This document shows positions 1 through 5,694 of a stretch of DNA of 6,641 nucleotides, piece by piece. The position numbers and the translations under genes are program-made. Location: contig JBCCRH010000353.1 of the NCBI GenBank assembly GCA_039208045.1, positions 1-6,641 of the forward strand, in the 5' to 3' direction. Each line of letters begins with the position of its first letter. Within the stretch, counting starts at the first letter, position 1. This stretch comes from JBCCRH01 sp039208045 (GTDB taxonomy: Bacteria; Bacteroidota; Bacteroidia; Chitinophagales; Saprospiraceae). The notes below the pieces were generated by a model. The model was not told where the DNA came from. It saw nothing but the letters and a program-made list of their open reading frames with translations, and searched no databases.

Positions 1-1093
1 CTTCGTACTTACTGGCACGTTTGGTGTTAAGTAAGGCTCTTCTTTTATCAGCGTAAGACTTAGAGATGAGTTCATCTACAGGCACCTTGGCAAAATCCAT
101 ATCGGCATAATATTTTGCACGATCTTCGAAAGCTAATTTCTTAGCTTCCACAAAATGATGGATATGCTCTGCACTGCCAAAGCCCATTGACGCAAAGTCG
201 TACTTTTCCAAAAGATTCAGCATTTGGAGGGCAGCAATACCCTGGCCATTTGGAGGTAACTCCCACACCTCATAGCCCCGATAATTCGTAGAAACAGGCT
301 CTACCCATTCACTTTGGTGACTAGCAAAGTCTTCGTAGGATAAAAATCCACCTTGCTCCTGGAGAAATTTTGCGATGGTTTTGGCTATTTCACCTTTGTA
401 GAAGGCATCTCTACCATCTTTGGTCAGTTTTTTATAAGTGGATGCCAAATAAGGATTCTTAAAAATATCACCCTTCTGTGGGACTTTCCCATCCATCGTG
501 TAGGTCTCCTCTACATTAGGATACTGCCGCATAAACCGAGGAACGGAGCGACTGATATAGTAAGCAATCAGTTCGCTCACCGGAAATCCTACCTCCGCAT
601 ATTGGATGGCTGGTGCCAAAATATCTTCCATGCCAAGCTTACCAAATTTTTGGTGCAGTTGAAACCAACCGTCTACTGCCCCAGGTACACTCACTGGGAG
701 CGGGCCGTAAGAAGGTATCTTAGTCATTCCTTTTTCCTGAAAATAGGCTAATTCCAAACTTTTGGGTGATCGCCCACTTGCATTCAATCCGTACAGTTTC
801 TGGGTCTTTGCATCCCAAACGATGGCAAATAGATCGCCACCAATGCCACAGCCAGTGGGCTCCATCAAGCCCAAAGTTGCATTCGCGGCGATTGCTGCAT
901 CTATAGCAGTACCCCCCTTTTTTAGAATATCCAGGGCTACCTGAGTAGCTAGGGGCTGAGAGGTACACGCCATTCCATTTTGAGCAATCACTTCAGAGCG
1001 AGTGGCAAAATTAAACCCAGTTACTCGATCTTGCGCAAAAGCTATATTTCCCGAAAGGGTAATAAGCAATAAAAAGAGCAAATATTTTTTCAT
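1..1093 (-). CDS. Gamma-glutamyltransferase family protein (YwrD-like), secreted; 3' end cut by window edge
   Basis: My translation of the reverse strand gives 364 codons without a stop, starting at ATG 1093 and running off the left edge. Residues 1-20 form a Sec signal peptide (MKKYLLFLLLITLSGNIAFA, likely cleavage before QDRV), so the enzyme should act in the periplasm or outside. The rest matches the large subunit of the gamma-glutamyltransferase Ntn-hydrolase family: the GGTAIDAAIAANA segment (60-72), GCGIGGDLFA (81-90), NASGRSP (104-110) and VPGAVDGW (136-143). R108 is the probable counterpart of the arginine that binds the gamma-glutamyl carboxylate. PPNGQG (281-286) and GIGGD resemble the YwrD-type branch more than classical E. 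coli Ggt, so the true substrate (glutathione or another gamma-glutamyl or acyl compound) is open. These precursors are about 530-580 residues and self-cleave before a threonine near residue 390; that part lies outside the window. The gene follows the dehydrogenase stop by 10 bases, so co-transcription is likely. Confidence 0.88.
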   Translation of the reverse strand, partial: MKKYLLFLLLITLSGNIAFAQDRVTGFNFATRSEVIAQNGMACTSQPLATQVALDILKKGGTAIDAAIAANATLGLMEPTGCGIGGDLFAIVWDAKTQKLYGLNASGRSPKSLELAYFQEKGMTKIPSYGPLPVSVPGAVDGWFQLHQKFGKLGMEDILAPAIQYAEVGFPVSELIAYYISRSVPRFMRQYPNVEETYTMDGKVPQKGDIFKNPYLASTYKKLTKDGRDAFYKGEIAKTIAKFLQEQGGFLSYEDFASHQSEWVEPVSTNYRGYEVWELPPNGQGIAALQMLNLLEKYDFASMGFGSAEHIHHFVEAKKLAFEDRAKYYADMDFAKVPVDELISKSYADKRRALLNTKRASKYE

Positions 1094-1103
1094 ACTAATT
1101 CAG

Positions 1104-2903
1104 TTATACCAAGTGCTCTGGTTGTGTAGACAAAGTGACCTGTTCTTTAGTAGCTAGGACAGCAATTAAGCCTCTAGTCTTTGGTAGTTCATACTCAAAG
1201 TAATACTTGAAGGTCTGTATCTTGCCTTCATAGAAATGGCGCTCGCTATCGCCCTCGGCATTTGGAAGTGCCTTGTGTGCCACCAACGCTTGCTCCATCC
1301 ACTGCCAAGCAATCGTAATAATGCTGAAGCACTCTAAGTAAATGGTAGCATCAGCTAGGAATGCTTTGGCACCTTCTTTCATAGCGATTTGGATGAGCTC
1401 CATGGTTGTTTTGTGTAAAGCTTGAGCCGCTTTGCCTAGCTTCGCCGCAAAAGGAGCCAATTCTGGTATTTGGCCCGCCTCTTCCAGCAAAGCTTTTAGC
1501 TTAGTCATCATCAAGGTCATCGCCTTGCCCTCTGCCATGGTTACTTTCCGGCCTAGTAAATCCATTCCGTGAATGGTCGTAGTACCTTCGTAGATGGCAT
1601 TGACACGGATGTCGCGGTAGTACTGCTCTACCGGAAAATCATCGGTGTATCCAGCACCACCCAATACTTGCATGGCCATGCTTACGGATTGAGTCCCCCA
1701 TTCAGCAGGGTAGGACTTAGCAATGGGTGTGAGTAGTTCTAGCAGCAAATGCGCGTCTTCTTTTTCTTTACCTTCTGCCGCTTGTTCTACGTCTGCCAAA
1801 TAGCTACAGTAGAGTAGGAGAGAGATGCTGCCTTCTACTACGGCCTTCTGATAGAGTAGCATGCGGCGTACATCTGCGTGCTCAATGATTAGCACGGGTG
1901 CTTGAGTCAAATCCTTGTTACCGGGGTGGCGTCCTTGTGGGCGTTCGTTGGCATATTTTAGAGAAGCATAATAAGCGGCAGAGGCTGTACCCGCTGAGAG
2001 AATACCTGTACCAATACGTGCTTCATTCATCATTTGGAACATATAGCGTAGTCCTTTATGCGGCTGGCCCACTAGGTAACCGTGGCAGTCTTCTTTTTCA
2101 CCCATCATGAGGTGGGCAGCGACGTAGCCTTTCTGGCCCATCTTGCCATAGATACCTGCTGTAGTTACGTCGTTAGAGACTAAAGCTCCTTCTTCCATCC
2201 GCTTCTTGGGTACCACAAACAGCGAGATACCTTTGGTACCCTGCGGTGCTCCGTCTATACGAGCCAGCATTAAGTGTACGACATTGTCTACGCCCGTGTG
2301 GTCTCCACCAGAAATATATATTTTCTGTCCTTTTATTTTGTAGTGTCCATTTCCTGAGGGAGTAGCAGACGACGTAATATCGGATAAAGAACTTCCTGCC
2401 TGTGGTTCAGTCAGCGCCATGGTTCCCTGCCATGCGCCACTGTACATCTGTGGTATAAATGCCTGGTTAAGCGCCTCTGAGCCAAATGCACGGATTAAGC
2501 GGGCTGCACCTTGTGTGAGGAAGGCGTAAGCGGCGGCATTAGCATTGGCAGCATAGAAGGTGAGTACACCTGCATTAAGCAAAGTGTAGGGCATCTGCTG
2601 GCCTTCCATCTCGTAATCGTCGGGTGCGCCAATCCAGCCTCCTTCAGCAAGTGCAAGGATGGCCTTTTTCAGTCCAGGATGCACCTGTACTTCTCCATCT
2701 TTGTAGTAAGCCTTGTTTTTGTCCATTTCCCGAAAAATGGGAAACAAATAAGTATCACCTATCTGCTCCGCAGCTGATAAAGCCATATCCATGCTGGCTT
2801 TGTCATAATCTTGGAAGTACTCAAACCGGTTGAGGTTTTCTGCGTCGAGCATTTCATGAAGTGTGAAGCGCAGATTGCGCATACTAATATAGTCGTGTGC
2901 CAT
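1104..2903 (-). CDS. Acyl-CoA dehydrogenase, long form with C-terminal extension (DmdC-like family)
   Basis: This 599-residue flavoenzyme should oxidise an acyl-CoA to the 2-enoyl-CoA in the cytoplasm, passing electrons to an electron-transfer flavoprotein (family knowledge). An N-terminal helical region (about 1-155) is followed by the FAD-contacting segment TMALTEPQAGSSLSDI (161-176) and the beta-domain motif KIKGQKIYISGGDH (189-202). The C-terminal helical domain has QVLGGAGYTDDFPVEQYYRD (412-431) and AIYEGTT (436-442), where E439 is the expected catalytic base. About 130 further residues after that site make it longer than the usual 380-residue enzymes. That length and layout fit the roughly 600-residue group that includes 3-methylmercaptopropionyl-CoA dehydrogenase (DmdC), but many members act on ordinary or unknown acyl-CoAs, so I assign no substrate. 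No ETF or other beta-oxidation gene is in view. The start at 2903 gives a full-length N-terminus; no Shine-Dalgarno sequence is evident. It is the first gene of a pair with the transferase-like gene downstream. Confidence 0.93.
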   Translation of the reverse strand: MAHDYISMRNLRFTLHEMLDAENLNRFEYFQDYDKASMDMALSAAEQIGDTYLFPIFREMDKNKAYYKDGEVQVHPGLKKAILALAEGGWIGAPDDYEMEGQQMPYTLLNAGVLTFYAANANAAAYAFLTQGAARLIRAFGSEALNQAFIPQMYSGAWQGTMALTEPQAGSSLSDITSSATPSGNGHYKIKGQKIYISGGDHTGVDNVVHLMLARIDGAPQGTKGISLFVVPKKRMEEGALVSNDVTTAGIYGKMGQKGYVAAHLMMGEKEDCHGYLVGQPHKGLRYMFQMMNEARIGTGILSAGTASAAYYASLKYANERPQGRHPGNKDLTQAPVLIIEHADVRRMLLYQKAVVEGSISLLLYCSYLADVEQAAEGKEKEDAHLLLELLTPIAKSYPAEWGTQSVSMAMQVLGGAGYTDDFPVEQYYRDIRVNAIYEGTTTIHGMDLLGRKVTMAEGKAMTLMMTKLKALLEEAGQIPELAPFAAKLGKAAQALHKTTMELIQIAMKEGAKAFLADATIYLECFSIITIAWQWMEQALVAHKALPNAEGDSERHFYEGKIQTFKYYFEYELPKTRGLIAVLATKEQVTLSTQPEHLV

Positions 2904-3231
2904 TGTATCTTAATTTTGGAATCGCATTTTGTAAAGTGATGACAATATAAAAAGTTGTTCCTAAAACCAGGGAGAATTAAAGTAATAATGCGGTAAATCG
3001 ATTTCGATTCTGGATGGGGCTAGATTGGATGTGTGGTATTTATGTAATATATTTTTACTCAGACGTAATTTTCTTTGTTTTTAAATTTTAAAAGAATAAC
3101 CAGCAAATAAAAAACAATGTAAAATACAAGTCGGGTACCCTGGCAGTGCTGCAGGTTCTCCGAGGTACTGGATTTTTATTGCTGATAATGAGTAGTTTAT
3201 GCTGAAGAACACAAGCTACGCCTCGGAGTCC
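2904..3231. other. Gene-free stretch between fmt and the acyl-CoA dehydrogenase
   Basis: These 328 bases hold no open frame with recognisable coding character. The part nearest fmt (about 3133-3231) carries copies of a CTCCGAGG-containing repeat and the palindrome GGGTACCC (3133-3140). The middle (about 3040-3125) is very A/T-rich with runs of A and T. The part next to the dehydrogenase start must contain that gene's leader and probably its promoter, but I find no good TTTG / TAnnTTTG pair; the nearest -7-like match, at 2942-2949 on the minus strand, has two mismatches and no partner at a proper distance. No tRNA-like cloverleaf or riboswitch pattern was recognised. Confidence 0.6.
3153..3167 (-). 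repeat. Outlying degenerate copy of the CTCCGAGG repeat
   Basis: Read on the minus strand, this stretch begins TACCTCGGAGAACCT. It shares the nine-base core CCTCGGAGA with the 17-bp units at the end of fmt and then differs by an inserted A before CCT. It lies about 55 bases from the inverted copy at 3219-3235 and in the opposite orientation to it, so the two could act as the ends of a longer inverted repeat. Confidence 0.6.
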
Positions 3232-3249
3232 TTAAGGTCTCCGAGGTGT
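3218..3249. repeat. Near-perfect palindrome centred on the fmt stop codon
   Basis: The inner 26 bases (3221-3246) read CCTCGGAG-T-CCTTAAGG-T-CTCCGAGG and are self-complementary except for the single T/T pair at 3229 and 3238. Pairing extends outward to 3218/3249 with one further imperfect pair (G3220/T3247). The structure is made of an inverted copy of the repeat unit (3219-3235, CGCCTCGGAGTCCTTAA, 15 of 17 bases like the unit) meeting a direct copy (3232-3248) at a shared TTAA. The fmt stop codon is within this TTAA. The transcript could fold into a strong hairpin at the fmt 3' end. No run of U follows the hairpin on either strand, so a classical intrinsic terminator is not supported, though a 3'-end-protecting or transcription-pausing role is possible. 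Confidence 0.8.
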
Positions 3250-3265
3250 TAAGGTCTCCGAGGTG
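3232..3265 (-). repeat. Perfect 17-bp tandem duplication at the end of fmt
   Basis: Two directly adjacent identical copies of TTAAGGTCTCCGAGGTG (plus-strand reading) occupy 3232-3248 and 3249-3265. On the coding strand each unit is CACCTCGGAGACCTTAA. Because 17 is not a multiple of three, the second copy is read in another frame: the first copy gives TSETL and the second gives TPRRP followed by the stop. Exact identity suggests a recent slippage or duplication event, or continuing homogenisation. Confidence 0.9.
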
Positions 3266-4170
3266 TAACCATTCAAAAAATCCTTTACCCCCATCCGCTT
3301 CCTACCCGCTAACTGCAACTCCAGCAACTCCACAAAACCATCCTTCGTAGCGATATGAATAAACTTCTGATTATCACTCAAAAAAGTCCCTGGAATCTGA
3401 TCATGAGCAGTAATGATTTTGCGTGTACGCAAAACTTTCAGCTTTTTACCATCTAGCATTGTCCAAGCAGCAGGGTAGGGGCTAAGCCCTCTGATGAAGT
3501 TGTGTACCTCCAAAGTCGACTGATCGAAATTGATCTCGCAAGTCTCGGTAAATAGCTTGGGAGCCTTTGTAGCCAAGCCATCATCTTGTACTTGTAGCTC
3601 GTAGTCGTCCGCTTCAATTGCCCGAACGGTTTGGAGCACTACCTCTGCGCCTAGCACCATCATCCGATCGTGCACTTCCCCTGCGGTCTCATTTTCACCG
3701 ATTGACAAGGACGCTTGAAATAACATATCCCCCGTATCAATTTTGTGACGAATGAAAAAGCTAGTGACGCCGGTTGCTGTCTCGCCTTTGATCACCGCCC
3801 AGTTAATTGGCGCTGCTCCACGATATTTAGGGAGTAAGGAGCCGTGGAGGTTGAATGTGCCTTTAGTTGGCATATCCCAAACGATTTCTGGCAGCATTCG
3901 AAAGGCCACTACAATCTGCAAGTCTGCCTTCAGCACCCGAAGGGCTTCTACAAATTCAGGTGCTTTTAGATTTTTGGGTTGTAGTACAGGAATAGCTTGG
4001 CTTACGGCATATTTTTTCACAGCTGACTCAATCAATTTTTTACCCCCGCGACCACCATATTTATCGGTAGCCGTCACAACACCTACCACTTGATAGCCGT
4101 TTTCTACTAAAATTTGTAGCGAGGGAACCGCAAATTCTGGCGTTCCCATAAATACAATTCGAAGACTCAT
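3232..4170 (-). CDS. fmt: Methionyl-tRNA formyltransferase
   Basis: Fmt transfers a formyl group from 10-formyltetrahydrofolate to the amino group of methionine on the initiator tRNA, in the cytoplasm. The 312-residue length is normal. The N-terminal Rossmann-type domain opens with RIVFMGTPEFAVPSL (4-18) and carries the catalytic segment FNLHGSLLPKYRGAAPINWA (106-125). N107, H109 and D145 (in IDTGDM, 144-149) correspond to the family's catalytic Asn-His-Asp. The tRNA-binding C-terminal domain starts around residue 205, shows KAPKLFTET (202-210) and VHNFIRGLSPYPAAWTML (222-239), and ends with RKRMGVKDFLNG (290-301). Residues 303-312 (TSETLTPRRP) come entirely from a duplicated 17-bp repeat and are unlikely to be conserved. 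The ATG at 4170 gives the standard N-terminus. No def or other translation gene is adjacent; upstream lies a divergent envelope-related operon. Confidence 0.97.
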   Translation of the reverse strand: MSLRIVFMGTPEFAVPSLQILVENGYQVVGVVTATDKYGGRGGKKLIESAVKKYAVSQAIPVLQPKNLKAPEFVEALRVLKADLQIVVAFRMLPEIVWDMPTKGTFNLHGSLLPKYRGAAPINWAVIKGETATGVTSFFIRHKIDTGDMLFQASLSIGENETAGEVHDRMMVLGAEVVLQTVRAIEADDYELQVQDDGLATKAPKLFTETCEINFDQSTLEVHNFIRGLSPYPAAWTMLDGKKLKVLRTRKIITAHDQIPGTFLSDNQKFIHIATKDGFVELLELQLAGRKRMGVKDFLNGYTSETLTPRRP

Positions 4171-4228
4171 TTGCAGATTTTTTTTAACTTGTCCTTTGTG
4201 TCAATCAGTATATACAGATTCTACAAGA

Positions 4229-4258
4229 AAAACCTAATTTTTGAATCAAAATTTCAAA
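4229..4258 (-). promoter_or_regulatory. Candidate Bacteroidota-type promoter for fmt
   Basis: On the minus strand TTTG (4258-4255) is followed after 18 bases by TAGGTTTT (4236-4229), one mismatch from the TAnnTTTG element of the Bacteroidota primary sigma factor; the usual spacing is about 19 bases. Transcription would start near 4222 and leave a leader of about 50 bases before the fmt ATG. The 93-base gap (4171-4263) must also hold the promoter for the divergent plus-strand operon. The closest plus-strand match, TAATTTTTG at 4235-4243, has one extra base and no upstream TTTG, so I do not call it. The region is A/T-rich, so a chance match is possible. Confidence 0.35.
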
Positions 4259-4263
4259 CCCCT

Positions 4264-4854
4264 ATGAAGCTGTTGTTTGCTATTAGCGCTTTTGTGATTA
4301 CGTTGGGAAGTACGCCCTTAAAAGCTACACCCACTTCTGTGAAGACACTTAAGCAAGACACCCTTCCCAATCCTTGGGAACAATTCGAGTATATTGAAGT
4401 CAAAAAGGAAAACGAGGAGTTCGATAAGCCTTTCGGCAAACGGCAAGAAACCGAGGTGATTCGCCAGCGCAAGCGAGTGCAGGGCCCCATACGAGGATAT
4501 GAAACAGAACGATCAGTTGCCTCCTCCTCCAGCGCTGTCGGAATTCCTAAGATCATCAGCATAGAACCCGTCGCTTCATCCGATCAACTTCCACCAGTGG
4601 CAGAGGTACGAGAAGACTTTGATGGCTATAAAATTGAGATTCTGCGCACCGACGCAGCCCTACAGCCCGATCATGAACTCTTTTTTAGACATGGCAATGT
4701 GCAGGTACACCATTTGGTAAGTGGCAGCTTCTCCTATGTATTGGGAGCTTTTGAAGACGAATCTACAGCGCAAGAATTTTACGATCAATATTTGGGACAG
4801 CGCTACCCTGAAGGCAAAGTTATTCAATACGAAAAAGGACAACGAATAGAATAA
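4264..4854 (+). CDS. Secreted protein with C-terminal SPOR-like domain
   Basis: The product is 196 residues. Residues 1-21 (MKLLFAISAFVITLGSTPLKA) form a Sec signal peptide with probable cleavage before TPTS, placing the protein in the periplasm; there is no lipobox cysteine. Residues about 22-115 are charged, low in hydrophobics and probably flexible. Residues about 121-194 look like a SPOR-type fold (sporulation-related repeat): a strand GYKIEILRTD, then FRHGNVQVHHLVSGSFSYVLGAF, a helix with DESTAQEFYDQYLGQ and a final strand KVIQYEKGQRI. The pattern GNVxV...G.fsYvlG.F...A..f is one I associate with SPOR-like regions of Bacteroidota. SPOR domains bind denuded peptidoglycan glycan strands, so a wall-associated role is an inference. 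An upstream in-frame TTG at 4171 would add 31 residues before the signal peptide and is rejected. The lipase-like gene follows 6 bases after the stop. Confidence 0.8.
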   Translation: MKLLFAISAFVITLGSTPLKATPTSVKTLKQDTLPNPWEQFEYIEVKKENEEFDKPFGKRQETEVIRQRKRVQGPIRGYETERSVASSSSAVGIPKIISIEPVASSDQLPPVAEVREDFDGYKIEILRTDAALQPDHELFFRHGNVQVHHLVSGSFSYVLGAFEDESTAQEFYDQYLGQRYPEGKVIQYEKGQRIE

Positions 4855-4860
4855 ACGAAT

Positions 4861-5694
4861 ATGGCACAGCAGCAAATTAGTATAAAAGCATCAGATGGGA
4901 CGATGCTTCATGGAACACATTGGGCATTAGATCAGCCAAAAGCAATAGTGGTATTGGTTCATGGTTTGGGTGAGCATGTAGATCGCTACGCACATATGGC
5001 GGCGGCTTATGCCAAAGAAGGATTTGCGATGCTGGGCTTTGATCGCAGAGGGCATGGCCGTTCCGAAGGGCAGCGGGGGCATACCCCTAGTTTAGCGCAT
5101 TTGCTCGATGAACTAAATCTTGCAATCGCTTTCGCTAAAAAATCGTACCCTAATGTGCCAGTTATTCTATTTGGCCATAGTATGGGCGGTAACTTAGTCT
5201 TGACTTATGCACTGCAAGAGCAACGAGAAGAGCTAGCAGGTATCATTTCGTCGGCACCATGGATTCGCTTAGTAAAACCACCAGGAGCGCTTTTGGTGGC
5301 TGCAGCCAAATTGCTAACTCCAATTATGCCCGGTGTAGCACAGTCTAATGGCCTCGACGCTTCGCATTTGTCGAAAGACCAACAAGTAGTGGATGCCTAT
5401 ATAAATGATCCATTGGTGCACGATAAAATCACGCTCCAAACGGGACTCAGCTTAATGAATGCCGCCACTGAACTGGATACATTCAAGGGCAGCATCGACT
5501 TCCCCCTGCTGATGATACACGGCAAAGAAGATCAAATAACCGATCCTAAGGGTAGTGCGGCTTTCGCCAAACGGGTAGGTGGCCCCATTGAGTACCAGAT
5601 GTATGATGGGCTATATCATGAAATGCACAATGAGGTGGAGCAGCAAGAGGTATTTAACAAGGCGACGAATTGGATGAAGGAAATATTGTCATAA
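4861..5694 (+). CDS. Alpha/beta hydrolase of the monoacylglycerol lipase / lysophospholipase type
   Basis: This 277-residue serine hydrolase belongs to the Hydrolase_4 (monoglyceride lipase) group, whose members cleave monoacylglycerols, lysophospholipids or related esters. The oxyanion motif is VHGLGEH (33-39), followed by FDRRGHGRSEG (60-70), which matches the family's FDxxGHGxSEG. The nucleophile elbow is GHSMGG (105-110) with S107; the acid is probably D224 in IHGKEDQITDP (219-229) and the base H253 in LYHEMHNE (251-258). The part between about 135 and 205 forms the cap that shapes the acyl site. There is no signal peptide or membrane segment, so the enzyme is probably cytoplasmic. It lies 6 bases after the SPOR-like gene, and the next gene's ATG overlaps its TAA by one base, so the three are very likely co-transcribed. 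The natural substrate cannot be read from sequence. Confidence 0.92.
   Translation: MAQQQISIKASDGTMLHGTHWALDQPKAIVVLVHGLGEHVDRYAHMAAAYAKEGFAMLGFDRRGHGRSEGQRGHTPSLAHLLDELNLAIAFAKKSYPNVPVILFGHSMGGNLVLTYALQEQREELAGIISSAPWIRLVKPPGALLVAAAKLLTPIMPGVAQSNGLDASHLSKDQQVVDAYINDPLVHDKITLQTGLSLMNAATELDTFKGSIDFPLLMIHGKEDQITDPKGSAAFAKRVGGPIEYQMYDGLYHEMHNEVEQQEVFNKATNWMKEILS

Noticed and set aside
353..751. Plus-strand open frame of 132 codons
   Set aside because: It lies opposite the well-supported gamma-glutamyltransferase-like gene and its translation shows no family motif or protein-like pattern.
2942..2949. -7-like element TATATTGT for the acyl-CoA dehydrogenase promoter (minus strand)
   Set aside because: It has two mismatches to TAnnTTTG and no TTTG at about 19 bases upstream, in an A/T-rich region where chance matches are common.
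3218..3249. Classical rho-independent terminator
   Set aside because: The hairpin is strong, but no T-run follows it on either strand.
3232..3265. Start of a CRISPR array
   Set aside because: The two 17-bp copies are directly adjacent without spacers and no cas genes are present.
3752..4093. Plus-strand open frame of 113 codons
   Set aside because: It is antisense to the catalytic domain of fmt and is a shadow of that gene.
4171..4263. N-terminal extension of the SPOR-like protein from a TTG at 4171
   Set aside because: It would place 31 residues before a clear signal peptide, start one base from the fmt ATG and leave no room for a promoter or leader. The ATG at 4264 is the natural start.
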